A stretch of 64,000 bases of DNA, taken from the NCBI GenBank assembly GCA_963714875.1, contig CAVQQI010000011.1:62001-126000 (forward strand), in the 5' to 3' direction. The notes under the pieces are model-generated. The model did no database searches, was not told the DNA's origin, and worked only from the letters and a program-made list of their open reading frames with translations. This stretch comes from JBAOHV01 sp963714875. GTDB taxonomy: Bacteria > Actinomycetota > Acidimicrobiia > Acidimicrobiales > Microtrichaceae. Shown one piece after another: positions 34,902-44,287 of the stretch (positions within the stretch are counted from its first letter, which is position 1; each line of letters opens with the position of its first letter). The position numbers and the translations under genes were made by a program.

Positions 34902-34907
34902 TACGCT
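34902..34907 (+). promoter_or_regulatory. -10 element TACGCT upstream of xerC
   Basis: TACGCT at 34902-34907 is in the 95-nt dprA/xerC gap and would give a leader of about 30 nt. Confidence 0.3.
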
Positions 34908-34941
34908 ACGTAGAGAGGCAACCGGCGATCGAGTGGTGGCT

Positions 34942-35877
34942 ATGGAAGTAGTGGGGACGACGGGGGGCACGGTCGAGGCGGACGCTGCATGGCAGCTGGC
35001 GCGCTACTTCGATGCAACTCCTCTCGCCCCATCGACCATCGCGGTGTACCGGCGCGACCTCGTGGACCTCGTGCAGTGGTGCGCCGTGCGGGGCATGACC
35101 ACCCCGAGCTCGGTCGAGCGTGCCGACCTGCGGCGCTACCTCGCTGCGCTGACCGAACGCGGCCTGGCGCACGCCACGATCGCCCGGAAGCTCGCTGCGC
35201 TCCGGCGTTACTTCAGATGGGCACTGCACCGCGGTGTCGTCCCGGTCGATCCGACGTCGGCGCTGTCGGCACCCAGCGGGGTGAGTCGCCTGCCCCGGGT
35301 GCTGCGAGCGGACGAGCTCAACCAGATCCTCGATGACCCTCCCTCGCGGTCAGCGGCGGAGCCGAACGCCACGACGGTGGCGCGTGACGACGCCGTGCTG
35401 GAGCTGCTCTACGGCTCCGGCCTGCGGGTCTCGGAGCTCTGCGGACTGGATCTGGACCAGGTCGAGTTGTCGCGCCGTCGGGTGACGGTGTGGGGCAAGG
35501 GCGCCAAGCAGCGGGCGGTGCCACTGAGCGAGCCCAGCGCGCAGCGCCTGTCGGAGTGGCTGGGAGGTGCGCGGGCACGGCACGTCGCACAGGTCCGCCC
35601 GCCCTCGGCCGACGCCGTCGCGTTGTTCCACAACGCCGCGGGAAAGCGGCTCGGTCCCCGCGACGTGCGGCGCATCCTGGACCGTCGTTCGCCCGTTCCG
35701 ACCCACCCCCACGCGCTGCGTCACACCTTCGCCACTCATTTGTTGGACGGAGGTGCCGATCTGAGAGTCGTCCAAGAACTGCTGGGGCACTCGGACCTGG
35801 GTACCACCCAGGTCTACACACATGTCAGCAGGGAACGACTACGTCACGTGTACGCGTCCTCACATCCGAGGGCATAG
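34942..35877 (+). CDS. xerC: Tyrosine recombinase XerC
   Basis: A 311-residue integrase-family recombinase. The N-terminal SAM-like core-binding domain includes LAHATIARKLAALRRYFRW. The catalytic set is complete: Arg in GSGLRVSELCGL, Lys in WGKGAKQRAVPL, HALRHT near 260, GHSDLGTTQ and the nucleophile Tyr in VYTHV. With XerD it resolves chromosome dimers at dif. ATG 34942 was chosen; GTG at 34936 gives two more residues. It precedes whiG by 26 nt. Confidence 0.9.
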   Translation: MEVVGTTGGTVEADAAWQLARYFDATPLAPSTIAVYRRDLVDLVQWCAVRGMTTPSSVERADLRRYLAALTERGLAHATIARKLAALRRYFRWALHRGVVPVDPTSALSAPSGVSRLPRVLRADELNQILDDPPSRSAAEPNATTVARDDAVLELLYGSGLRVSELCGLDLDQVELSRRRVTVWGKGAKQRAVPLSEPSAQRLSEWLGGARARHVAQVRPPSADAVALFHNAAGKRLGPRDVRRILDRRSPVPTHPHALRHTFATHLLDGGADLRVVQELLGHSDLGTTQVYTHVSRERLRHVYASSHPRA

Positions 35878-35903
35878 CGCTGGATCGAGCCTGGGGAACG
35901 AGT

Positions 35904-36696
35904 TTGAGAACCACCGAGCCAACTGAACACGAGCTGCACGACCTGTGGGCCGAGTACAAGTCGTCGAGTGCCGCGTCCGTCACGCGACACGCTCATCGTC
36001 CACTACTCGCCGCTGGTCAAGTACGTCGCGAGCCGCGTCGCTGTGGGGCTGCCCCAGAACGTCGAGCAGGCCGACCTGGTCAGCTACGGGATGTTCGGTC
36101 TCATCGACGCGATCGACAAGTTCGAACCCGATCGGGGCTTCAAGTTCGAGACCTACGCGATCTCCCGCATCAAGGGTGCCATCCTCGACGAGCTGCGCTC
36201 GATCGACTGGGTACCACGTTCGGTGCGCGCCAAGGTGCGCCAGATCGAGAAGGCCTACGCCAAGCTCGAATCGATGCACCACCGACCGCCCTCCGACGAC
36301 GAGCTCGCCTCGGAGCTTCGATGGACCCACGACCAGCTCCAGCAGGCCTTGACCCAGATCTCCACCGTCGGCCTGGCCGCGCTCGACGAGATCCTGGCGG
36401 TCGGCGGCGACCGTGGCGAGGCGATCACGCTGGGCGACACGATCGCAGACACGTCCACCCACGGGCCCATGGGTGCGTTCGAGATCACCGAGACCCGTCA
36501 ACTGCTCGCGCAGTCCATCAACGGCCTGCCCGAGCGGGAGAAGGTCGTCCTGACGCTCTACTACTACGAGAGCCTCACGCTGCAGGAGATCGGCAGGGTG
36601 CTCGGCGTCACCGAGTCGCGGGTGTGCCAGATCCACACCAAGGCCGTGCTGCACCTCCGCTCGAGGTTCTCCAGCATGGAGCGCGAACCGGTCTGA
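35904..36696 (+). CDS. whiG: WhiG/FliA-type RNA polymerase sigma factor (one apparent frameshift)
   Basis: About 263 residues of an alternative sigma-28-group factor. Region 1.2/2 begins in one frame (ELHDLWAEYKSSS). It continues in the next after about 35980: RDTLIVHYSPLVKYVASRVA, FGLIDAIDKFEPDRGFKFETYA (region 2). Region 3 is near 36250-36330 and region 4 has TLQEIGRVLGVTESRVCQIH. The junction GTCCGTCACGCGAC needs one base removed. TTG at 35904 gives the full start; GTG at 35968 would avoid the shift but loses region 1.2. In Streptomyces WhiG lies in the same place and controls sporulation via RsiG; no flagellar genes are seen here. Confidence 0.8.
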
Positions 36697-36824
36697 CGTC
36701 GCAGCTGACCGGGTACCCCCGCTCCTGCACGCACCTCCCCGAGACCTGCTGCTCCGGCACCGACTTCCCCGTCGACGGCGTGATTCCGCTCCTGCGGGTC
36801 GTCGCCCGTGAACCGAGGAGCAGC

Positions 36825-37499
36825 GTGTCCCGAGCAGCTCGTCCCGTCAGGCCCGATCGAAGAACGACCGACCGCAGGTCGATCCGACGGGGATGCCGCA
36901 ACCCCACAGGGGTTGACCGACGGCGGGTCCCGGCGGTCGGACGCCCCGTCGCAGTGGCCGTGCTCCTGGTGGTGGGTCTCGGGTTCGGCACCGCGACACC
37001 GGTCGGCGCTGCCGCAGAGGTCGGTGGCTCGCTGATCTCCATGAGGGGCAACGACCCCGGTCGTACCGCTCGTCCGGGTGACCGCGGCGACGGTTCCCTG
37101 CCCCGGTACGCCGCCCCCGTGGACGCGCCAGTCATCGATGCATTCCGCGCTCCCGCCGGTCCCTACGGGCCGGGGAATCGAGGTCTCGAGTACCGGACAC
37201 GGCCGGGAGCGACCGTCCGTTCGATCGGCGCCGGCACCGTGGCGTTCGCCGGGCAGGTGGCCGGTCGACTCGTGATCAGCATCGACCACGCCGACGGGTT
37301 GCGTTCCAGCCTGGTCGGACTCGCGGCGATCGACACCGTCGTGGGGCGACGTGTCGGCCGGGGGGAGGTGGTCGGTCGGGCAGGACCCGTGCTGCACCTC
37401 GGGGTTCGGCGGGCCGGCGTCTACGTGGACCCCGCAACGTTGTTCGGTGCCACGGGTCCTGCCCGGCTCGTCCCGTGGCCGGGCGCCGGCGACGGGTGA
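36825..37499 (+). CDS. Degenerate M23/LytM-domain membrane or secreted protein
   Basis: A 224-residue protein from a GTG at 36825 with GAGGAG 4 nt upstream. The N-terminus is very Arg-rich, followed by a hydrophobic segment (PVAVAVLLVVGLGFGTATPVG) acting as anchor or signal. The LytM-like domain (VIDAFRAPAGPYGPGNRGLEY ... VRSIGAGTVAFAGQVAG ... LHLGVRRAGVYVDPATLF) has the M23 fold order. The first zinc site HxxxD is NRGLEY, and only HLGV remains, so hydrolase activity is unlikely. It may act like EnvC-type activators. It sits between whiG and rpsB, as in Streptomyces. Confidence 0.75.
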   Translation: MSRAARPVRPDRRTTDRRSIRRGCRNPTGVDRRRVPAVGRPVAVAVLLVVGLGFGTATPVGAAAEVGGSLISMRGNDPGRTARPGDRGDGSLPRYAAPVDAPVIDAFRAPAGPYGPGNRGLEYRTRPGATVRSIGAGTVAFAGQVAGRLVISIDHADGLRSSLVGLAAIDTVVGRRVGRGEVVGRAGPVLHLGVRRAGVYVDPATLFGATGPARLVPWPGAGDG

Positions 37500-37528
37500 C
37501 CGGTTGTCGACCGGGTGCCGGCCCACAC

Positions 37529-37534
37529 TAGAGT
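37529..37534 (+). promoter_or_regulatory. -10 element TAGAGT of rpsB
   Basis: TAGAGT at 37529-37534 with a weak TTGTCG at 37504-37509 (19-nt spacing) would begin a leader of about 160 nt before rpsB. Confidence 0.4.
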
Positions 37535-37540
37535 GCTCCG

Positions 37541-37561
37541 TCGGCCCGACGCTCGGGCCGA
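37541..37561 (+). promoter_or_regulatory. Leader hairpin before rpsB
   Basis: A perfect 9-bp stem (TCGGCCCGA, 37541-37549; TCGGGCCGA, 37553-37561) with a 3-nt loop starts about 7 nt after the TAGAGT element. No T-run follows, so it is a leader structure and may take part in S2 autoregulation. Confidence 0.4.
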
Positions 37562-37702
37562 TGCCGCCCGTGGCCCCGTGCCGCGCTCGGCTCCGGGCAC
37601 CGTCCCGGCGATCACACTCATCCGCCCGGGAACTCCCTCGGTCGCCACGCTCCGGCGCGGCGTCGTCCCCGGGTCTCGCCGAACCGAGGGGAAGGAGCAC
37701 CC

Positions 37703-38656
<954 letters not shown>

Positions 38657-38657
<1 letters not shown>

Positions 38658-39448
38658 TGGCTGACATCACCGCCCAGGAGGTCAAGTCGCTGCGCGACGC
38701 GACCGGCGCCGGGATGATGGACGCGAAGAAGGCGCTCGTCGAGGCAGAGGGCGACCGTGACAAGGCCGCGCAGATCCTGCGACAGAAGGGCCTGAGCAAG
38801 GTCGCCACCCTCGAGGACCGCGAGAACAACCAGGGCACGATCGCCATCGCACGCGACGGGAACGCGGCAGCCATGGTCCAGCTCAAGTCCGAGACCGACT
38901 TCGCCGGCAAGTCCGAGGACTTCGTCGGCCTGGTCCAGCGCATGGCCGATGCGGTGCTCGCACACGGCGAGGCCGGGGTCGAGGAGCTGGCCGACGAACT
39001 CGACACCCTGCGTGTGGCCAAGCGCGAGAACATCGAGGTCGGCACCGTGGTGCGTCTCGAGGCGGGCGAGGGCTCGACGCTGGACACCTACCTGCACAAC
39101 CAGGACGGTCGCGGGGTCAACGGCGTGCTGCTCGAGGTCGTCGGCGCCGACGCGGAGACCGTGCGGGAGATCTCGCTGCACATCGCGTTCGCCAAGCCCG
39201 TTGCATTGACCCGCGACGAGATCGACCCCGATCTGGTCGAGAAGGCTCGCGAGTCCTTCGAGGAGCTGACGCGCAAGGAGGGCAAGCCGGAGCAGGCGGT
39301 GCCCAAGATCGTCGAGGGTCGGCTGAACTCCTGGTACGCCGAGCGTGTGTTGCCCGAACAGGGCGTGTTCGGTGAGAAGGAGACGGTCCAGCAGCGCCTC
39401 GGGGATGCCCGCATCGTGCGGTACGTCCAGGCCGTCATCGGCAACTGA
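38657..39448 (+). CDS. tsf: Translation elongation factor Ts
   Basis: A 263-residue guanine-nucleotide exchange factor for EF-Tu. ITAQEVKSLRDATGAGMMD is the N-domain signature. DFVGLVQRMADAV and the core LHIAFAKPVALTRDEID follow. The C-terminal coiled-coil region QAVPKIVEGRLNSWYAERVLPEQ is canonical. It overlaps the rpsB stop (TGATG). The rpsB-tsf pair forms a standard operon. Confidence 0.96.
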
Positions 39449-39458
39449 GGGCGATCGG

Positions 39459-40211
39459 GTGACCAGCGTGACCGGAGCCGCCGGCGGACCTGCGAAGAGG
39501 CCCGCACGGTGGTCCCGTGTGTTGGTGAAGCTCTCGGGCGAGGCCTTCGCCGGAGATGCCGGGACCGGAATCGACGGAGAGGTGGTGACGCGCCTTGCCG
39601 CAGAGATCGTCGCGGTCAAGCAGACGTTCGACGTCGATGTCGCGGTGGTGGTCGGCGGCGGCAACATCTGGCGCGGCATGACCGGCGAGGGTGCCGGGAT
39701 GGACCGGGCCCAGGCCGACTACATGGGCATGCTGGCCACGGTGATCAACGGTCTCGGACTCCAGGAGACCCTGGAACGGCTCGGTCAGCCCACCCGGGTC
39801 CAGACCGCGATCCACATGTCGCAGGTGGCGGAGCCCTACATCCGCCGCCGTGCGATACGACACCTGGACAAGGGTCGGGTCGTCATCTTCGCCGCCGGTA
39901 CCGGCAATCCGTTCTTCACCACCGACACCACCGCGGCGCTGCGGGCGGTCGAGATCGATGCGGACGCGATCCTGATGGGGAAGAACGGCACGGACGGCGT
40001 CTACACCGGCGACCCACGGGTCGATCCGACGGCCCGACTGCTGCGAGAAGTCAGCTACATCGACGTGCTCAACCGTGGCCTGAAGGTGATGGACTCCACC
40101 GCCATCACCCTCTGCATGGACAACCACCTGCCCATCTGCGTGTTCGACCTGATGGGGGAGAACCTCGCCGGGTTGCTGGACGGCGAACACATCGGCACCG
40201 TCGTCTCCTGA
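39459..40211 (+). CDS. pyrH: Uridylate kinase
   Basis: A 250-residue UMP kinase of the amino-acid-kinase fold, making UDP for RNA, DNA and wall precursors. WSRVLVKLSGEAFAG begins the fold near residue 18, with VVGGGNIWRGM (ATP loop), MDRAQADYMGMLATVING and GTGNPFFTTDTTAALRAVE. GTG 39459 follows GAGGG; GTG at 39468 is an alternative. The gene is 10 nt after tsf. Confidence 0.95.
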   Translation: MTSVTGAAGGPAKRPARWSRVLVKLSGEAFAGDAGTGIDGEVVTRLAAEIVAVKQTFDVDVAVVVGGGNIWRGMTGEGAGMDRAQADYMGMLATVINGLGLQETLERLGQPTRVQTAIHMSQVAEPYIRRRAIRHLDKGRVVIFAAGTGNPFFTTDTTAALRAVEIDADAILMGKNGTDGVYTGDPRVDPTARLLREVSYIDVLNRGLKVMDSTAITLCMDNHLPICVFDLMGENLAGLLDGEHIGTVVS

Positions 40212-40283
40212 ACGGTCGCGGCGAGGCTCGTGGGCGGTGTCGGTGTCGCGCACAGCAGGGGTGGATGTGAGAGGCTGACTGCG

Positions 40284-40853
40284 ATGAGTGACGAGTTGAT
40301 CGAAGCAGTGCGTGAGGACGCGGCGGACCGCATGGCCAAGGCGGTCGCGCACGCCAAGAGCGAGTTCTCCGGCGTGCGCACGGGCCGGGCCACGCCGGTG
40401 CTGGTCGAGAAGCTCCCCGTGGAGTACTACGGCAGCACCGTGCCGCTGCAGCAACTGGCCAGCTTCTCGGTGCCCGAGGCACGGATGCTGTTCATCACGC
40501 CGTTCGACAAGGGCTCGATGCCGGCGATCGAACGTGCGATCCAGGATTCGAACCTGGGTCTCAACCCGTCCAACGACGGCATCACGGTCCGCCTGGCCTT
40601 CCCGCCGCTCACCGAGGAACGCCGCAAGGAGTTCGTCAAGCTGGTGAGGGCCAAGGCCGAGGACGGACGGACCGCAGTGCGCGCCGCTCGCCGGGATGCC
40701 CGCAAGGATCTGGAAGGGCTCGAGAAGGGCGGGGACATCTCCACCGACGACCTCCGCCGCGCCGAGGCCGATCTGGATCGAACGACGAAGGCCCACGAGG
40801 CCGAGATCGACGAAGTGCTCGAGGCCAAGACCGTCGAGCTGATGGAAGGATGA
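40284..40853 (+). CDS. frr: Ribosome recycling factor
   Basis: A 189-residue L-shaped factor that splits post-termination ribosomes with EF-G. Hallmarks are ARVSPA-type FSGVRTGRATPVLVEKLPV, YYGSTVPLQQLASFSVPEARM, LGLNPSNDGITVRLAFPPLTEERRKE (split: LGLNPSNDG, RLAFPPLTEERR) and a helical C-terminus. The ATG at 40284 lies 72 nt after pyrH; upstream in-frame codons do not match the family. Confidence 0.95.
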   Translation: MSDELIEAVREDAADRMAKAVAHAKSEFSGVRTGRATPVLVEKLPVEYYGSTVPLQQLASFSVPEARMLFITPFDKGSMPAIERAIQDSNLGLNPSNDGITVRLAFPPLTEERRKEFVKLVRAKAEDGRTAVRAARRDARKDLEGLEKGGDISTDDLRRAEADLDRTTKAHEAEIDEVLEAKTVELMEG

Positions 40854-40914
40854 CCGGCCTCGAGCCGGTCCGGCCGGGCGTTGCGCCGGCCGTCACCCGG
40901 CCAGGAAGGCAGCG

Positions 40915-43019
40915 ATGAGCGACGACGACGCACCCGACGAGCGCCGCACAGAGGGCGTCCGGATCATCGGCGCGCAGGAGGCCGCGGCAGCAGCCGAACG
41001 GCCTGATGTGGTCAGGCGCCGACGTGGCAGCGAGAAGCGCTACGGCGACCGTCCCGATGCGCCGGCCGACGTGTCGGACCTGCCGAAGATCACGATCTCC
41101 ACCACCGAGGGCGAGGGCGGGGAGCAGTACGGCCGGTCGGGAGTTGCTCGACCCGAGAACGACCCGTCGGCGCCGGATCCCCAGTGGGCCGACAGCGGGC
41201 CGGGCGCCTACGACGACCCGGAGCGTGCCGGCTACGGCCACGCCCGTCTCGTCCCGGCCGCAGCGGCGGACCCGGCCGACGAGGATCCCGCGGCTGCGTC
41301 CGTGGCTCCCGGAGCGGAGCCGTCCGAGTCCGATGCCGGCCGTCACGAGGCGGTCGGGGTGCCCGAGTGGGACGAGCCCTACGTCGCCCCGACGTGGAGT
41401 CGCGACGACGATCCGTTCGGCACGCCCGCGTCGTCGGAACAGTACGAGCCGTTCGCCGAACTCCCGAACCGTCAGCACTCTGATTCCCTGCAGGAGCCCC
41501 GGGCCGAGGTGGTCGATGAGACGTCGGCGGATCAGGACCTGTCGCTCGATGCTCCGTCCACCACGTGGGACCGCCGTCCCCGGCGCATCGTCCGGTCGAT
41601 GATCCGTGGGAGTCCGAGTGGTCCTCCGGGTCCGCCGCAGGAGCTGAGGAGGCCGACGCCGGTGGCGCGGCTGCCGGCGACCTCGGGACCGGTGGCGATG
41701 TCAGCGGGGCCGCGAGTGCCGACCCGTCGGCCGGCTCGGTGACCGAGGACGACTCGTTCGTCCTCCCGCACTGGACCGAACCTCCGACAGGGCAGGTCCC
41801 CAAGGTGGTCGTCGGCGACGGAGCCCCCGACCCCGAGCCACTCGCCACCTACGGCAGCCAACCTCGATGGCGTGACGAGGGCGAGCGCACCTCGGTCACC
41901 GCGTTCGACGATCTGGTCGACGACGGTCCGGCGCTCGGTGCGCTCGGGAACACAGGGACCGAGGACGACTTCTTCGACGCCGATCCGTTCGGCATGGACA
42001 GCTTCACCGACGAACCGGTCGATGACGATCGCTACGACGAGGCCCTGGATCCCGACGACCTCGACGGCGAACGGCGCGACGAGGTCCCCGCTGGCAGCGG
42101 TCGACCCCGACGGCGTCCTCGGCGCGACGACGACCAACCCCCAGCAGGGGGTGGTGGAGATCGACCGCTCGGCGTTGCTGTCGGCGTCGGGGTCGGACTC
42201 GTGCTGCTCGGTCTGCTCAGCTTCCGCCTCGGAACGCTGACCACGGCGATCCTGGCGACGGTGGTCGTCACGATGGCAGCGCTCGAGTACTTCACCGCCG
42301 TTCGCGACCGCGGGAACAATCCCGCGACGCTGCTGGGCATCGTCGCGGTGGCGGGACTCATGGTGGCCACCGCGACCTCGGGATTGGCCGCGTATCCGGT
42401 GGTGATCGGCCTGACCTCGATCTTCGGGCTCCTGTGGTACCTCTGGGTCGCCCCGGGGGAGCGATCGGTGGTCAACCTCGGCCTGACCCTGCTCGGCGTG
42501 CTGTGGATCGGCTTCCTGGGCTCGTTCGCCACCCTGTTCCTGGGGCTCGGCCGCGTGTTGGAGGACGCGTCACCGGAGATCGTCACCAACCCGGGGATCG
42601 GCGTGCTGCTCGCTGCGGTGATCGCCTCGGTCAGCCACGACGTCGGCGCCTACTTCACGGGCAAGTACCTCGGGCATACCCCGTTGTCGGCCGCGAGTCC
42701 GAACAAGACCCAGGAGGGGCTCATCGGCGGCGTACTGGCGTCGTTGGTCGTCACCTTCGTGGTGGTGGGCCTCTTCGGCATCTCGCCGATCGGTGACCAG
42801 ATCTCCCAGGCGTTCATCTTCGCCCTGCTGTGTGCGGTCGTGGCACCGATGGGTGACCTGTGCGAGTCGTTCATCAAACGAGATCTGGGCATCAAGGACA
42901 TGGGCACGTTGCTGCCGGGGCACGGTGGGGTGCTCGACCGCTTCGACGCGCTGCTGTTCGTGTTGCCCGTCGCCTATTTCGTCACCGTGCTGTTCGACAT
43001 CTGGTCGATCACCAGCTGA
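40915..43019 (+). CDS. cdsA: Phosphatidate cytidylyltransferase with long acidic N-terminal extension (one apparent frameshift)
   Basis: About 701 residues. The C-terminal 280 form the CDP-diacylglycerol synthase: eight or so membrane helices and the signature HDVGAYFTGKYLG, SPNKTQEGLIGG and KRDLGIKDMGTLLPGHGGVLDRFD. This makes CDP-DAG for phospholipid synthesis. The first roughly 420 residues are a low-complexity, acidic Asp/Glu/Pro-rich cytosolic region starting DERRTEGVRIIGAQEAAAA. A break near 41578-41581 (CCCC; one base missing) joins the two frames. Alternatively the N-terminal part could be a separate gene, but no start site is seen before the membrane part. Confidence 0.8.
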
Positions 43020-43080
43020 CCCCCGGAGTGCCAGCTGAGAGCTCTGTGCGGGGCGTCGGTCCAACGGCTGGTGCCATCGG

Positions 43081-43095
43081 TACGATGACCTCCTC
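43081..43095 (+). promoter_or_regulatory. Leaderless-type promoter (-10 TACGAT) of dxr
   Basis: TACGAT at 43081-43086 lies 9 nt before the dxr ATG. Part of the spacer (CCTCCTC) is anti-SD-like rather than SD. Confidence 0.4.
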
Positions 43096-44286
43096 ATGAC
43101 CACGGTCGCCGTTCTCGGCTCCACCGGATCCATCGGTACGCAGACGATCGAGGTCGTCGAGGCCGAGCCCGACCGCTACGAGATCGTCGCGCTCGCCGCA
43201 GGGTCCTCGGTGGCTCAGCTCGCGGCGCAGGCCAACAGGGTGCGGCCTCGCGTCGTCGGTCTGGCCGACCCTGACGGTGCCGCCGAGCTCGCTGCGCTGC
43301 TGGACCCCGGCATCGAGATCGAATCAGGCCCCGATGCGCTCGCAGCGCTGGCGGTCGAGGCCGATGTCACGGTCAACGGGGTGGTCGGCTTCGCCGGGCT
43401 CCCTGTCACCCTCGCCGCCCTGGCGGCGGGCCGCCGGCTCGCGCTGGCCAACAAGGAGTCCCTCATCGCCGCCGGACCGGTCGTACGACAGGTGCGCTCG
43501 ACGCCCGGCGCCGAGCTGGTGCCGGTCGACAGCGAGCACTGCGCGGTGCACCAGTGCTTACGGGCGGGCGAGGGCACTCGGCGGCTCTCCCGGGTGGTGC
43601 TGACCGCATCCGGTGGACCGTTCCGCGGTCGGAGCGCGGACGACCTGGCTTCGGTCACCGTGGAGCAGGCGTTGGAGCACCCCACGTGGGCCATGGGCCC
43701 GAAGATCACCGTGGACTCCTCCACGCTGATGAACAAGGGCCTCGAGGTCATCGAGGCCCATGAGCTGTTCGACGTCGGCTACGACGACATCGATGTGGTG
43801 GTGCACGCACAGTCCATCGTGCACTCGATGGCCGAGTTCACCGACGGCACCACGATCGCCCAGCTGTCACTGCCCGACATGCGTCTGCCCATCGGCTACG
43901 CGCTGGCCTACCCGGACCGGATCGGCACCCCGTTCGGGAAGATGGACTGGTCGAGCCCCATGTCGCTGACCTTCGAACCACCCGATCGCGACACCTTCCG
44001 GTGTCTCGGACTGGCCTACGACGCCGGCCGCTGCGGTCGAACCGCGCCGGCCTGGCTCTCTGCTGCGAACGAGGTGGCGGTCGACGCATTCCTCGCAGGG
44101 CGAATCGGGTGGGCGGCGATCGCCGAGGTGGTGGAGGCCGCGATGCAACGCTGGGACGGCACAGCCGCGGAGTCACTCGATGCCGTCCTCGGCGCGGATG
44201 CCGGCGGACGGGCAGCTGCACGGGCCGCCTTGTCCGGCGGTCGCTTCGATCTCGTGGCCGGCACCGCGATGTCCACAGGAGCGTGA
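43096..44286 (+). CDS. dxr: 1-deoxy-D-xylulose 5-phosphate reductoisomerase
   Basis: A 396-residue NADPH enzyme converting DXP to MEP, the committed step of the MEP isoprenoid path. TVAVLGSTGSIGTQTIEVV (residues 2-20) is the NADPH loop. LANKESLIAAG, PVDSEHCAVHQ (metal Asp and Glu), TASGGPFRG and MNKGLEVIEAHELFDV follow. Downstream are rseP and ispG (also MEP path), forming the typical dxr-rseP-ispG block. Confidence 0.95.
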   Translation: MTTVAVLGSTGSIGTQTIEVVEAEPDRYEIVALAAGSSVAQLAAQANRVRPRVVGLADPDGAAELAALLDPGIEIESGPDALAALAVEADVTVNGVVGFAGLPVTLAALAAGRRLALANKESLIAAGPVVRQVRSTPGAELVPVDSEHCAVHQCLRAGEGTRRLSRVVLTASGGPFRGRSADDLASVTVEQALEHPTWAMGPKITVDSSTLMNKGLEVIEAHELFDVGYDDIDVVVHAQSIVHSMAEFTDGTTIAQLSLPDMRLPIGYALAYPDRIGTPFGKMDWSSPMSLTFEPPDRDTFRCLGLAYDAGRCGRTAPAWLSAANEVAVDAFLAGRIGWAAIAEVVEAAMQRWDGTAAESLDAVLGADAGGRAAARAALSGGRFDLVAGTAMSTGA

Positions 44287-44287
44287 G

